Notes: generated by a model from the letters alone, not told the origin. A DNA stretch of 64,000 nucleotides from Rhizobium sp. NXC24 (GCF_002944315.1 NZ_CP024311.1:534501-598500), one strand, 5' to 3'; positions 27,235-37,344 are shown, counted from the stretch's first letter. Translations and numbers: made by a program.

Positions 27235-28476
27235 GTGAGCGGATTAGAAACGGCTATCAGAAGCGCGTTGGAGCGATCCGAGCGCGCCAATCCGGAAATC
27301 CGGGCTCGTATCTATCAATCGGCGCGACAGGCGCTCGAAGCCGGGCTTCGCAAGCAGGACATTACCGATATCGGCATTATTTCGGCTCAGCGCCAACGCC
27401 TGGAGGCGACCATCCGGGCGATCGAAGGCGAGGAGCGTGCCCGCCCGCCGGAACCGTCTGCTGCCCCCGAGGTGGAGGCGCCTTATGTGCCGCCCGCGCC
27501 GCCGCAACAGCAGGCCCCGCGACCGATGCAGCAGCGACAGGAGCAGGAGCCTGTCATGAGCGTTCGCGGCGAGACGCGCGACCACCCTGTTGCCGGCCAA
27601 GCCTCCGTTCCCGTCGAACCCACCGCCCCGGAAAGCGATTTTGGCGACATGCGAGCCGGCCCCGCCGATCATCTCGGCGCCGATAGCGATGAACGCCAGG
27701 CCGTCGCCGCGCCGGCCGCAACGCGGTCGATGAATTTCAAGCCCGAGCGTGCCGCCGTTCGCCGCAAGCCGCGCAAGTTCTTCTCCCGCCTGCTGGTCTT
27801 CTGCATCCTCCTCGCCTTCCTTGGTGTCGGTGCCTGGTGGATCAAGACCTCGGGCGTGTTCATGACGGCGGCCCAGCGCGACACCAGCGTTCCCAATCCG
27901 CCCGCGCATGTCGATTCCCAGGATTTCAACGGCAACAACAATGCCGACGATACGTCCGATGACGACGATAACAGTGGCCCCCCCGCCAATCCGGGGCTGG
28001 CGACGATCGATCCGCAGAACAGCTTCTCGGAAGAGTGGATCGAGATCTTCAAGCCGACCGACTTGGCCAAAGTCGCCAGCGGCCCGCAGGCCAAGGCCGA
28101 GAATGTCTCGGAAAACGAAGGCCCCGCAGTGCGGCTGACCTCTGAGACCAGCGGTGCCGATGGCAACGCATCCGTCGAAGTGCCGGCAAACGTGCTGCAG
28201 CAATTGGCCGGAAAATCGTCGACCGTCGCGCTTACGCTGCAGTCCACCTCGGATACACCGACGCAAATCACCGTCGAGTGCGATTTCGGCTCGCTCGGCT
28301 CTTGCGGCCGTCATCGTTTCGACGTTACCCGCCAGAAGACTGATGCGCTGTTCCAGGTCCGCTACGATCGTTCGCTTGCGCCCACGACACCGGGTCGCCT
28401 GATCATAAACAGCGATGTCGACGGCAAGGCGCGCGGCATCAACATCTACGCAATCCGCGTCCTGCCGGGGCAGTAA
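27235..28476 (+). CDS. Single-pass membrane protein of unknown function
   Basis: A 413-residue protein read from a GTG behind AAAGGA. Residues 1-65 are predicted helical (IRSALERSERANPEIRARIY), followed by a Pro/Gln-rich linker (about 70-110), a basic stretch RRKPRKFFSRLL and one membrane helix (about 184-203). A very acidic segment (NADDTSDDDDN) leads to a ~170-residue C-terminal domain, presumably periplasmic, with a CDFGSLGSCGRHRFD cysteine pair. I recognise a rhizobial conserved hypothetical, not a named domain. The layout suggests a cytoplasmic-to-periplasmic bridging or envelope protein. Confidence 0.75.
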   Translation: MSGLETAIRSALERSERANPEIRARIYQSARQALEAGLRKQDITDIGIISAQRQRLEATIRAIEGEERARPPEPSAAPEVEAPYVPPAPPQQQAPRPMQQRQEQEPVMSVRGETRDHPVAGQASVPVEPTAPESDFGDMRAGPADHLGADSDERQAVAAPAATRSMNFKPERAAVRRKPRKFFSRLLVFCILLAFLGVGAWWIKTSGVFMTAAQRDTSVPNPPAHVDSQDFNGNNNADDTSDDDDNSGPPANPGLATIDPQNSFSEEWIEIFKPTDLAKVASGPQAKAENVSENEGPAVRLTSETSGADGNASVEVPANVLQQLAGKSSTVALTLQSTSDTPTQITVECDFGSLGSCGRHRFDVTRQKTDALFQVRYDRSLAPTTPGRLIINSDVDGKARGINIYAIRVLPGQ

Positions 28477-28494
28477 GGCTAGGGTGCATCCTGC

Positions 28495-29376
28495 CTATTT
28501 GAGAACATGCAATCCCATGCCAAGGATTTTGTCGTCGATCTCGCCGATCGCCTTCTCGTCCCTGCCGTCATAATCAAGCGCTAGCAGAATGTGACGGATG
28601 AGGTTGAGGCGCGCACGACGTTTGTCATTGGCGTGGATCACCGTCCATGGCGCATAGTCCATATGCGTCTCCTTCAGCATCCGGTCGCGCTTTTCGCTGT
28701 AGTCCTTCCATTTGGTCAGGGCCGCGATATCCATGGAGGAGAGCTTCCACACGGCGCGCGGATCGTGGCGTCGGTCGTGAAAGCGCTTGAGCTGCATTTC
28801 CCTGCCGATATCGAGATAGAATTTGAAGAAGAAAATGCCGTCCTGGACGATGAGCTTTTCCATATGCGGGGTCTGCTTCAGGAATTGCTCGTATTGCTCC
28901 TGCGTGCAGAAGCCCATGACCGGCTCGACACCGGCGCGGTTATACCAGGAACGATCGAACAGCACGAATTCGCCCGCTGTCGGGAACTGGGCGACATAGC
29001 GCTGGAAATACCATTGCCCGGCTTCCCGGTCGGTCGGCTTGGTCAGCGCCACGGCGCGCGCAAGGCGGGGGTTCATATGTGCCGACGTTGCCGCGATCGC
29101 ACCACCCTTGCCGGCGGCGTCGCGGCCTTCGAAGAGCGCCATCACCCGCTTACCGGTCGCCTGCAGCCAGAACTGCACTTTGATGAGCTCGATCTGCAGC
29201 TTTTCCAGCTCTTCCAGATACTCTTCTTCCTTTAGCTTCTTCTTGTAGGGATAGCCGCCGGAAGCAAGCGCCTCGTCGTCGATCCAGTCTGGCAGCACAG
29301 GGTCATCGACATCGAATATGCGCGTCTTGCCATGCATATCCAGCTCCACCGCACGGCTTTTCACGTCCTCTGCCAT
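28495..29376 (-). CDS. ppk2: Polyphosphate kinase 2 (PPK2)
   Basis: Transfers phosphate between polyphosphate and nucleoside diphosphates. The 293-residue protein is a single-domain class I PPK2: Walker [14 protein letters not shown], lid region and Walker [15 protein letters not shown], and [18 protein letters not shown]. It converges with the membrane protein gene and is divergent from phoR across 247 bp. This places polyphosphate metabolism beside the phosphate regulon. Only one half of a Pho-box-like repeat (CTGTCAT, 29556-29562) is seen between them. Confidence 0.93.
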   Translation of the reverse strand: MAEDVKSRAVELDMHGKTRIFDVDDPVLPDWIDDEALASGGYPYKKKLKEEEYLEELEKLQIELIKVQFWLQATGKRVMALFEGRDAAGKGGAIAATSAHMNPRLARAVALTKPTDREAGQWYFQRYVAQFPTAGEFVLFDRSWYNRAGVEPVMGFCTQEQYEQFLKQTPHMEKLIVQDGIFFFKFYLDIGREMQLKRFHDRRHDPRAVWKLSSMDIAALTKWKDYSEKRDRMLKETHMDYAPWTVIHANDKRRARLNLIRHILLALDYDGRDEKAIGEIDDKILGMGLHVLK

Positions 29377-29623
29377 GTGCTCTGCTCCTCCGCAATTTAC
29401 GCCATCTTAACGATATCTGCCCGTGCGGCAAAAAAAGCCTCACGGGCAAGTTGGGTCATTTATCCAGTATTTTTAAGCCTTTTGCGGACATCCTCATTCG
29501 CCGGCTACATTTATTGTTGTCAGTTGCGGGCTTGTGTGGATAGAGCCGAAAACTTCTGTCATGAATCCCCGCTAAGACCCAGAGTCTTGGATTCCGCTAT
29601 GACAGGCAAAGGGACGGGTACAC

Positions 29624-30880
29624 TTGGAAGACGAATGGTCATTCCTCAGAAAGCTGGCTGCACGGCTGCGGCAGGAGATCGCCATGCTAGTTCTGGCGAC
29701 GCTGATCGCCGTTTTGGCGCTTATCGAGGGTATCAATACGGGCATCGTTTTCTGGCTCTGGGTGGTCGTTGCGATCGTCGCGCTGATTCGCCGGCCGCTC
29801 ATTGAGAAGGCCGCGCCGCCGGCACCCGTCGAGATGGTTCCTACCGATCCGCAAACCGTGCTTCGCACCGTGTTCTCCGGCCTTGCCGCGCTCGACGTGC
29901 CGGTGCTGATCATCGACCGCGAGGCGTCCGTTCTGATGCAGAATGCCGCCGCCGAGAAAGCGTTCGGCGCCTTTCCGCTCAATGCTCATATCTCCGCCAA
30001 GCTGCGCTCCCCAGGCGTGCTCGACATGGTGCGCGAGACGATCACCACCAATACGCCGAACCAGATCGAACATTCCGAGCGCCTGCCGTCCGAGCGCGTT
30101 TATGTCGTCCGCATCGCCCCGGTCGATCTGCCGGAAACTGACATCGAGCCCGGCACCTTCTTTGCGCTGTCTTTCCGCGATATCTCCGAACTCCGCCATA
30201 TCGACCGCATGCGATCCGATTTCGTCGCCAACGCCAGCCATGAGCTGCGCACGCCGCTCGCCTCGCTCCGCGGTTTCATCGAAACCATCCAGGGGCCGGC
30301 CAAGGCGGATCCGAAGGCGCAGCAGCGCTTCCTCGGCATCATGTTCGACCAGACGACGCGCATGAGTCGCCTGGTCGACGATCTCCTGTCGCTGTCGCGG
30401 CTGGAGCTGAAATCGCACATCGCGCCGGATCAGAAGGTCGATCTCGTGCCGTTGCTCGGCCATGTCCGCGACGCGCTGCTGCCGCTTGCCGACGATCTCG
30501 ACGTCACCATCAATCTGCATCTGCCGCCGGGGAAGGTGGAAGTGCTGGGTGATCGCGACGAACTGGTGCAGGTCTTCGAAAACCTGATCGAGAATGCCTG
30601 CAAATATGGTCAGGAAGGCAAGGTGGTCGAGGTTTCCGTCTTGAACGAACTGGGCCAGGCCGTCGAGGTCATCATCTCGGACAGAGGGCCGGGCATCCCG
30701 GCGGAACACGTGCCGCGCCTGACCGAGCGCTTCTATCGCGTCAATGTAGAAGACAGCCGCTCGAAAAAAGGCACCGGCCTCGGGCTCGCCATCGTCAAGC
30801 ATATTCTCACCCGTCACCGCGCACGGCTGATCGTCAAGTCGGAAGTCGGGAAAGGAACGGACTTTACGGTCCGCTTCTGA
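29624..30880 (+). CDS. phoR: Phosphate regulon sensor histidine kinase PhoR
   Basis: Senses phosphate limitation through the Pst transporter and phosphorylates PhoB. The 418-residue protein has two N-terminal membrane helices (about 20-55), a PAS-like segment (about 85-190), the phospho-acceptor H206 in FVANASHELRTPL, and a catalytic domain with N-box LIENACKYG, DRGPGIP and GTGLGLAIVKH. The start is probably the TTG at 29624, since no ATG with an RBS is found in frame before the first helix. It is first of phoR-pstSCAB-phoU-phoB. Confidence 0.93.
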   Translation: MEDEWSFLRKLAARLRQEIAMLVLATLIAVLALIEGINTGIVFWLWVVVAIVALIRRPLIEKAAPPAPVEMVPTDPQTVLRTVFSGLAALDVPVLIIDREASVLMQNAAAEKAFGAFPLNAHISAKLRSPGVLDMVRETITTNTPNQIEHSERLPSERVYVVRIAPVDLPETDIEPGTFFALSFRDISELRHIDRMRSDFVANASHELRTPLASLRGFIETIQGPAKADPKAQQRFLGIMFDQTTRMSRLVDDLLSLSRLELKSHIAPDQKVDLVPLLGHVRDALLPLADDLDVTINLHLPPGKVEVLGDRDELVQVFENLIENACKYGQEGKVVEVSVLNELGQAVEVIISDRGPGIPAEHVPRLTERFYRVNVEDSRSKKGTGLGLAIVKHILTRHRARLIVKSEVGKGTDFTVRF

Positions 30881-30940
30881 ACGCCTTCGTAAATCACCCC
30901 TTTTCGGCGCAACTTCATTGATAAATTTCAAGGGGTTGAT

Positions 30941-30969
30941 CTGTCATAATTGTTTCACTCGCCTGACAT
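30941..30969 (+). promoter_or_regulatory. Pho box with three 7-bp repeats upstream of pstS
   Basis: CTGTCAT (30941-30947), GTTTCAC (30952-30958) and CTGACAT (30963-30969) are spaced by 4 nt each, an 11-bp period. The first and third match the CTGTCAT PhoB repeat at 7/7 and 6/7, the middle one more weakly. It lies 97 bp before the pstS start codon, so pstSCAB-phoU-phoB has a PhoB-dependent promoter separate from phoR. Confidence 0.8.
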
Positions 30970-31066
30970 AAAAGGGCGGTGCTTTGACCGCTAAAAAAGA
31001 GATGTTGAACAGGCGGATGCTCCGTTCGCCGTCGCGCTCTTCAAAGCCCGTCAGGGAGGGTTCACC

Positions 31067-32101
31067 ATGGACACGTTGAAACTGTCTGTCATCGCGTTGG
31101 TTGCATCCGCCGCTTTCGCTGGCGCCGCCGCGGCCCGTGATCAGATTCAGATTTCAGGTTCCTCCACCGTATTCCCCTATGCCAAGATCGTTGCCGAGAG
31201 TTTTGGTGAGACCTTCACGAATTTCAAAACGCCGGTCGTTGAATCCGGCGGCTCCGGTGCCGGTCTCAAGGAATTCTGCAAGGGCGTCGGCCCCGATTCC
31301 ATCGATATCGCCAATTCGTCGCGCCCCATCAAGGCTAGCGAGGTCGAGGCCTGCAAGGCTGCCGGCGTTGCCGATATCCAGCAGGTCAAGATCGGCTACG
31401 ACGGCATCGTCTTCGCTTTCGACAAAAGCAATCCCGACATGAAATTCGTGCCGGCCGATCTCTATAAGGCGCTGGCGGCCGAAGTCGTGGTGAACGGCAA
31501 GTTGGTTCCCAATCCTTATAAGAAGTGGTCGGAGATCAATCCGGCCCTGCCGGCCTTTGAGATTGAAGCCTATATTCCCGGTGAGAAGCATGGCACGCGC
31601 GAGGTCTTCGAAGAGAAGGTGCTCGCCGCCGGCTGCAAGGGCTCCGGTGCGCTCGATGTCATCAAGGCGACGGTCTCCGATCCCGATCAGCAGACCAAGA
31701 AATGCATTGCGGTGCGCAAGGACGGCGCGGCGGTCGATATCGACGGCGATTATCCCGAGACGCTCGCCCGCATCGATGCCAACAAGCATGGCATCGGCGT
31801 CTTCGGCCTCTACTTCTATCAGAACAATGCCGACAAGCTGAAGGTCGCGCCGGTGAGCGGCATCGTGCCCTCGGGCGAGACCATCGCCAACGGCACCTAT
31901 CCAGTGTCGCGGCCGCTATTCTTTTACGTCAAGAAGGCGCATCTCGGCGTCATTCCGGGCCTGAAGGAATATGTCGACTTCTTCACGAGCGATCAGATGA
32001 TCGGACCGGACAGCCCGCTTGCCGAATACGGCCTGGTGCCGGCGCCGGATTCCGAGCGTGACCAGATTCGCAAGGATTTCGCGGACGGGAAGATCATGTG
32101 A
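31067..32101 (+). CDS. pstS: Phosphate ABC transporter periplasmic binding protein PstS
   Basis: The high-affinity phosphate-binding protein. A 344-residue precursor with a signal peptide (cleavage near AAAARD, residue 23). Phosphate-binding segments are QISGSSTVFPYAKIVAE, VESGGSGAGLKEFCKG and SIDIANSSRPIK. GGGAGG lies before the ATG. The 186-bp gap from phoR carries the Pho box, consistent with strong induction under phosphate limitation. Confidence 0.97.
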   Translation: MDTLKLSVIALVASAAFAGAAAARDQIQISGSSTVFPYAKIVAESFGETFTNFKTPVVESGGSGAGLKEFCKGVGPDSIDIANSSRPIKASEVEACKAAGVADIQQVKIGYDGIVFAFDKSNPDMKFVPADLYKALAAEVVVNGKLVPNPYKKWSEINPALPAFEIEAYIPGEKHGTREVFEEKVLAAGCKGSGALDVIKATVSDPDQQTKKCIAVRKDGAAVDIDGDYPETLARIDANKHGIGVFGLYFYQNNADKLKVAPVSGIVPSGETIANGTYPVSRPLFFYVKKAHLGVIPGLKEYVDFFTSDQMIGPDSPLAEYGLVPAPDSERDQIRKDFADGKIM

Positions 32102-32157
32102 TTGCATAAGGACTGCCCGTCGGCGCGGCTTGCCGCCGTGCCGGCGTTCGCCGGGGA

Positions 32158-33645
32158 ATGGGAATGAGTTTGTCACTGCTGCTGTTGTGTCTGTCGATCA
32201 TCGGCGCCTTTGCTTTCGTGCTGGGGCGGACGAGAGCGGCTGCGCTGTCGGGCAACAGATCCTCGGCCATACATTCGCGGCTTGGATACCACGGCGCCTA
32301 TGCGGCCATCTGGGCGGTATTGCCGGCGTTGGCGTTGATTTGCGCCTGGCTGGTGGTCAGCCCGCAGGTTATCGACCGTTTCGTGGTCGAATCCTTTCCG
32401 GAGGAGGTGAAATCCCTCTCGACCGCCGAACTTAAGCTCACCTACGGCATAGTGCGCAGCATCGCCCATGGCATGCGCCAGCTCGATGACCGGGACCTTG
32501 CCAACGTCGCCAACGGCTCGGCCGATCTGCAATTGGTCCTGGCACAGAAAGGCATCCCGCTCGCTATCCGGCCGACCGGCTATATGATAGACGCCGCCAA
32601 TAAATATAACGGCATGCGGCATGTGAGCCATGTCGTCATGTCCGTGGCGGCCATCATTCTTTCGTTGTTCGGTGCCATCCACGGCCTGCGTGCCATCGCG
32701 CCGCGTTTTCGCGCCCGCAACCGGGTGGAACAGGTCATTCTCGGCGGCCTGATCATTGCCTCTTCCATCGCCGTGCTGACGACGGTCGGCATCGTCGCTT
32801 CGATGCTGTCGGAGGCCGCCCGCTTCTTCAACATGGTTCCGGCTGCCGAGTTCTTCTTCGGTACCGTCTGGGACCCGCGCTTCACCGGCGCCGGCTCACA
32901 AACGTCTGGCACGTTCGGCCTCATTCCGTTGCTGGCCGGCACGCTCTATATCGGCTTCGTCGCCATGCTGGTCGCCGTTCCCGTCGGGTTGTTTGCCGCG
33001 ATCTACATGGCCGAATATGCCTCGGCGCGCGTGCGCTCCGTCGCCAAACCGATGCTCGAAGTATTGGCCGGCATTCCGACCATCGTCTATGGCTTCTTTG
33101 CGCTCGTCACGGTCGGGCCTTTCCTGAGAGATATCTCGGCTGATCTCAATGGCCTGCTGACCGGCAATTATGCCAATTTCATCGAGGCGCAGAGCGTGCT
33201 GACCGCCGGCCTCGTCATGGGCGTCATGCTCATTCCCTATGTCTCCTCTCTGTCCGACGACATCATCATGGCCGTGCCGCGGTCGCTGCGGGACGGCTCG
33301 CTCGGCCTTGGCGCCACGCGCTCGGAAACGGTCAAGCGCGTCCTCCTGCCGGCGGCCCTTCCGGGCATCGTCGGCGCGCTGCTGATGACGGCGTCGCGGG
33401 CGATCGGCGAGACGATGATCGTGGTACTTGCTGCCGGCGTTGCGGCCCGCATGCAGCTCGATCCCTTTGAGCCGATGACGACGGTCACGGTGAAGATCGT
33501 CAGTCAGTTGACCGGCGATCCGGAATTCACGTCACCGCAGACATTGGTTGCCTTCGCACTCGGCATAACGCTGTTCTGTCTGACCCTTTGCCTGAATGTC
33601 TACGCGCTTTACGTCGTCCGCCGCTACCGGGAGCAATACGAATGA
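32158..33645 (+). CDS. pstC: Phosphate ABC transporter permease PstC
   Basis: An inner-membrane subunit of the phosphate importer. At 495 residues it is much longer than E. coli PstC (about 320). An extra N-terminal region of about 200 residues with additional membrane segments and a periplasmic loop precedes the core. This corresponds to the PstC N-terminal extension family found in alphaproteobacteria. The core (about 255-490) has GTLYIGFVAMLVAVPVGLFA and the ATPase-contact GSLGLGATRSETVKRVLLP. The start could also be the ATG at 32164. Confidence 0.93.
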   Translation: MGMSLSLLLLCLSIIGAFAFVLGRTRAAALSGNRSSAIHSRLGYHGAYAAIWAVLPALALICAWLVVSPQVIDRFVVESFPEEVKSLSTAELKLTYGIVRSIAHGMRQLDDRDLANVANGSADLQLVLAQKGIPLAIRPTGYMIDAANKYNGMRHVSHVVMSVAAIILSLFGAIHGLRAIAPRFRARNRVEQVILGGLIIASSIAVLTTVGIVASMLSEAARFFNMVPAAEFFFGTVWDPRFTGAGSQTSGTFGLIPLLAGTLYIGFVAMLVAVPVGLFAAIYMAEYASARVRSVAKPMLEVLAGIPTIVYGFFALVTVGPFLRDISADLNGLLTGNYANFIEAQSVLTAGLVMGVMLIPYVSSLSDDIIMAVPRSLRDGSLGLGATRSETVKRVLLPAALPGIVGALLMTASRAIGETMIVVLAAGVAARMQLDPFEPMTTVTVKIVSQLTGDPEFTSPQTLVAFALGITLFCLTLCLNVYALYVVRRYREQYE

Positions 33646-34976
33646 GCGATGTCGTATCCTCCCAGGCACCGAATATGTCGCGCGGATTGACGCCAGGCGC
33701 TCCGGCGCGGCGGGATATCGGCATCAAGCGACGTTATGCGGCCGAGCGGCGTTTTCGTGCCTATGGGATGGCCGCCGTCATTTTCGGACTGGTTTTCCTG
33801 ATTATTCTCGTCTCGACCGTTGTCCGCAACGGCTACACTGCCTTCGTGCAGACCTCCATCGCCCTGCCGATCGAGTTCACCGAGAAGGTCATCGATCCCA
33901 TAGGCAAGGGGGCCAGTGATCCGAAGGTCCTGATATCAGCCAACTATACGGCGCTGGTACGCGACGCCGTGGTGAAGGCGCTGGGCATCGATCCTTCCAA
34001 TCGGGCGCTCGTGCGCCAGGCGATGGAAATGGTATCGGACGGCGCACGCATTGCATTGCGCGACAAGGTCGTGGCCGATCCCTCTGTCATCGGAAAGACG
34101 GTGAAGGTCACTTTCCTCGCCAGTGCCAATATCGACTCTGCCTACAAGGGACAGATCGACCTGACGGCGGACGAAAAGGACCGCAAGGTCTCCGACCAGC
34201 AACTCGCCTGGATGAGGCAGCTTGCCGCCGCCGGCGCCCTGCACGAGGCGTTCAATACGGGTCTGTTCCTGTCCGGCAATTCCAGTCGCCCGGAGGCCGC
34301 GGGTCTCGGCGTCGCGCTAATCGGCTCGCTCTATCTCATGTTGACCGTGCTGGTCTTGGCGCTGCCGGTCGGCGTCGCCGCCTCGATCTACCTTGAGGAA
34401 TTCGCGCCGAAGAACCGGTTGACGGATCTGATCGAGGTCAACATCAACAATCTCGCCGCGGTGCCGTCGATCGTCTACGGCCTGCTCGGCCTCTCGGTCT
34501 TCATCAACTTTATGGGCCTGCCGCGTTCCGCCTCGCTGGTCGGCGGGCTGGTGCTGAGCCTGATGACGCTGCCGATGATCATCATCGCCACCCGCTCGGC
34601 ATTGCGCGCCGTGCCGCCGTCGATCCGCAGTGCCGCGCTCGGGCTTGGCGCATCGCGCATGCAGATGGTTTTCCATCACGTCTTGCCGCTCGCCATGCCG
34701 GGTATCCTGACGGGTACGATCCTCGGCCTTGCCCATGCGCTCGGCGAGACCGCGCCGCTGCTTCTGATCGGCATGGTCGCCTTCGTCGCCAACTATCCGA
34801 GAGGGCCGCTCGATCCTTCGACGGCCCTGCCGGTGCAAATCTACATGTGGGCGAGCGAAGCTGAGCGCGCCTTTGTCGAGAGAACCTCCGGAGCCATTAT
34901 CGTCCTGCTCTTCTTCCTTGTTGCGATGAACATCGGGGCCATCCTGCTGCGCCGTCGCTTTGAGCGGCGCTGGTGA
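33642..34976 (+). CDS. pstA: Phosphate ABC transporter permease PstA
   Basis: The second phosphate permease, 444 residues, also extended at the N-terminus (the DUF3333-type region: one membrane helix and about 160 periplasmic residues) before the usual core. The core includes [17 protein letters not shown] segments ([19 protein letters not shown]) and the coupling loop [20 protein letters not shown]. The ATGA overlap with pstC gives the start at 33642. Extensions in both permeases suggest they meet in the periplasm. Confidence 0.94.
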   Translation: MSDVVSSQAPNMSRGLTPGAPARRDIGIKRRYAAERRFRAYGMAAVIFGLVFLIILVSTVVRNGYTAFVQTSIALPIEFTEKVIDPIGKGASDPKVLISANYTALVRDAVVKALGIDPSNRALVRQAMEMVSDGARIALRDKVVADPSVIGKTVKVTFLASANIDSAYKGQIDLTADEKDRKVSDQQLAWMRQLAAAGALHEAFNTGLFLSGNSSRPEAAGLGVALIGSLYLMLTVLVLALPVGVAASIYLEEFAPKNRLTDLIEVNINNLAAVPSIVYGLLGLSVFINFMGLPRSASLVGGLVLSLMTLPMIIIATRSALRAVPPSIRSAALGLGASRMQMVFHHVLPLAMPGILTGTILGLAHALGETAPLLLIGMVAFVANYPRGPLDPSTALPVQIYMWASEAERAFVERTSGAIIVLLFFLVAMNIGAILLRRRFERRW

Positions 34977-34990
34977 CGGGAGGCGATGGA

Positions 34991-35806
34991 ATGAACATGA
35001 TGACGGAAGCCGCGAGCGAAAAAGCACTGGCCAGGAAGATGATAACGATCCCCTACAAGATGATCGGTCAGGCCGTCTCGGTCCATTATGGCGAGAAGCG
35101 CGCGCTGTTCGACGTGGATCTGAACATCCGCGCCAACACTGTCACCGCGCTGATCGGTCCTTCCGGCTGCGGCAAGTCCACCTTCCTGCGTTGCCTCAAC
35201 CGCATGAACGATACGATAGACACCTGCCGCGTCACCGGCAAAATCACGCTCGACGATCAGGATATCTACGACAACTCAATCGATGTCGTCGAGCTGCGTG
35301 CCCGCGTCGGCATGGTGTTTCAGAAGCCCAATCCGTTTCCGAAGTCGATCTACGAGAATGTGGCCTATGGTCCGCGTATCCATGGGCTGCATCGGTCCAA
35401 GAGCGATCTCGACCATATCGTCGAAACCAGTCTGCAGAAGGCCGGGCTGTGGGGCGAGGTGAAGGATCGGCTCTATGATGCCGGCACCAGCCTCTCTGGC
35501 GGTCAGCAGCAACGCCTCTGCATCGCCCGCGCCGTCGCGGTCAGTCCCGAGGTCATTCTCATGGACGAGCCGTGCTCCGCGCTCGATCCGATCGCCACCG
35601 CCAAAGTCGAGGAACTCATTCATGAGCTGCGGGAAAACTTCACGATCGTCATCGTGACGCATTCCATGCAGCAGGCAGCCCGCGTTTCGCAACGTACCGC
35701 AATGTTTCATCTCGGCCATCTGGTCGAGGAGAACGATACCGATAAGATGTTCACCAATCCCGATGATTACCGCACGCAGGATTACATCATGGGCCGTTTT
35801 GGCTGA
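34991..35806 (+). CDS. pstB: Phosphate ABC transporter ATPase PstB
   Basis: The 271-residue ATPase of the Pst importer. Walker [20 protein letters not shown], the PstB-specific [20 protein letters not shown], signature [16 protein letters not shown], Walker [14 protein letters not shown] and H-loop [12 protein letters not shown] are all present. The ATG at 34991 (MNMMTEAAS) has GGGAGG and is preferred over a GTG overlapping pstA. Confidence 0.97.
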   Translation: MNMMTEAASEKALARKMITIPYKMIGQAVSVHYGEKRALFDVDLNIRANTVTALIGPSGCGKSTFLRCLNRMNDTIDTCRVTGKITLDDQDIYDNSIDVVELRARVGMVFQKPNPFPKSIYENVAYGPRIHGLHRSKSDLDHIVETSLQKAGLWGEVKDRLYDAGTSLSGGQQQRLCIARAVAVSPEVILMDEPCSALDPIATAKVEELIHELRENFTIVIVTHSMQQAARVSQRTAMFHLGHLVEENDTDKMFTNPDDYRTQDYIMGRFG

Positions 35807-35857
35807 TGATGCTCCCCGCGCGGTTCCTTTCACATCTTTCACCTAGAGGATAAAAAA

Positions 35858-36571
35858 ATGGTCTCAACACACATTCTCTCCGCTTACGACGAAGACCTGA
35901 AGTTCCTGACGCGCCGCATTTCCGAAATGGGCGGCCTGGCGGAGCAGATGGTCAGCGACAGCGTCCGCGCCCTGGTAAACGGCGATGCCAGCCTTGCGCA
36001 GAAGGTCATCTCCGATGACGTCATTCTCGACCACGCCGAGCGCGAAGTCGGCGACAAGGCGATCGTCACCATCGCCCGCCGTCAGCCGATGGCTGCGGAC
36101 CTGCGTGAAATCATGGGCTCCATCCGCATCGCCGCCGATCTGGAGCGCGTCGGCGATCTCGGCAAGAACACCGCAAAGCGCGTCATCGCCGTGCAGGGCA
36201 CCGGCGTTCCGCGTCGTCTCGCCCGCGGCATCGAACACCTCTCCGAACTGGCGCTCGTCCAGCTCAAGGAAGTGCTCGACGTCTACTCGACCCGTTTACC
36301 TGACAAGGCCGTGTCGATCCGCGAACGCGACGAGGAAATCGACGCCATGTACACCTCGCTCTTCCGCGAGATGCTGACCTACATGATGGAGGATCCGCGC
36401 AACATCACCACCTGCACGCATCTTCTTTTCTGCGCCAAGAACATCGAGCGCATCGGCGACCATGCCACGAACATCGCCGAGACGATCTATTACATGGCGA
36501 CCGGTGCCCAGCCCGAAGGCGAGCGCCCGAAGGACGATACCGCCAACACCGTCGGTTCGGTAACGGAATAA
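35858..36571 (+). CDS. phoU: Phosphate signalling protein PhoU
   Basis: A 237-residue, two-repeat three-helix-bundle protein that links Pst activity to PhoR and represses the regulon when phosphate is abundant. Each PhoU repeat is visible (about 12-100 and 115-205), with ARRQPMAADLREIMGSIRIA and the metal-site ERIGDHATNIAE. GAGGA precedes the ATG, 51 nt after pstB. Confidence 0.97.
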   Translation: MVSTHILSAYDEDLKFLTRRISEMGGLAEQMVSDSVRALVNGDASLAQKVISDDVILDHAEREVGDKAIVTIARRQPMAADLREIMGSIRIAADLERVGDLGKNTAKRVIAVQGTGVPRRLARGIEHLSELALVQLKEVLDVYSTRLPDKAVSIRERDEEIDAMYTSLFREMLTYMMEDPRNITTCTHLLFCAKNIERIGDHATNIAETIYYMATGAQPEGERPKDDTANTVGSVTE

Positions 36572-36603
36572 AGTAGACACCAAGAGAAGGAGACCAGAGG
36601 CGC

Positions 36604-37287
36604 ATGGTTCCGAGAGTTGCTGTTGTAGAAGACGAGGAAGCGCTAAGCGTTCTGCTGCGCTATAACCTCGAGGCCGAGGGCTTCGAGGTCGACACTATCC
36701 TGAGAGGCGACGAAGCTGAGCTGCGCCTCCAGGAGCGCATCCCCGATCTTCTGATCCTCGATTGGATGCTCCCCGGCGTGTCCGGCATCGAGCTCTGCCG
36801 TCGGCTGCGCATGCGGCCGGAGACGGAGCGCCTGCCGATCATCATGCTCACCGCTCGCGGCGAGGAAAGCGAGCGCGTGCGCGGCCTTTCCACCGGCGCG
36901 GACGACTATGTCGTCAAGCCGTTCTCGACGCCGGAACTGATGGCCCGCGTCAAGGCGATGTTGCGCCGAGCCCGCCCGGAGGTCCTGTCCACGGTACTGC
37001 GCTGCGGCGATATCGAACTGGACCGCGAAACCCATCGCGTCCACCGAAAGAGCCGTGAAGTGCGGTTGGGGCCGACGGAATTCCGCCTTCTGGAATTCCT
37101 GATGTCGTCCCCCGGCCGCGTCTTCTCTCGGTCTCAGTTGCTCGACGGCGTGTGGGGGCATGATATCTATGTCGACGAACGCACCGTCGACGTGCATGTC
37201 GGCCGCCTGCGCAAGGCGCTGAATTTCTCCAACATGCAGGACGTCATCCGCACCGTTCGCGGCGCGGGTTATTCCATGGAGGCCTGA
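36604..37287 (+). CDS. phoB: Phosphate regulon response regulator PhoB
   Basis: A 227-residue OmpR/PhoB-family regulator. The receiver domain has E9-D10-E11, the phosphorylated D53 in LILDWMLPG, T at MLTARGEE and K in YVVKPFS. The winged-helix DNA-binding domain (about 130-225) has VRLGPTEFRLLEFLMSSPGR and RTVDVHVGRLRKAL. It is the last gene of the unit and ends in a strong terminator. It should bind the repeats at 30941-30969. Confidence 0.97.
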   Translation: MVPRVAVVEDEEALSVLLRYNLEAEGFEVDTILRGDEAELRLQERIPDLLILDWMLPGVSGIELCRRLRMRPETERLPIIMLTARGEESERVRGLSTGADDYVVKPFSTPELMARVKAMLRRARPEVLSTVLRCGDIELDRETHRVHRKSREVRLGPTEFRLLEFLMSSPGRVFSRSQLLDGVWGHDIYVDERTVDVHVGRLRKALNFSNMQDVIRTVRGAGYSMEA

Positions 37288-37344
37288 TGGGGGAGGCCTG
37301 ATCGGGGCAACCCGATTGGCCATCCAACATAGCGGCGGAAACAG

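Noticed and set aside
29687..30931. A 414-codon open frame opposite phoR
   Set aside because: It is a shadow of the phoR coding strand with no domain and no ribosome-binding site.
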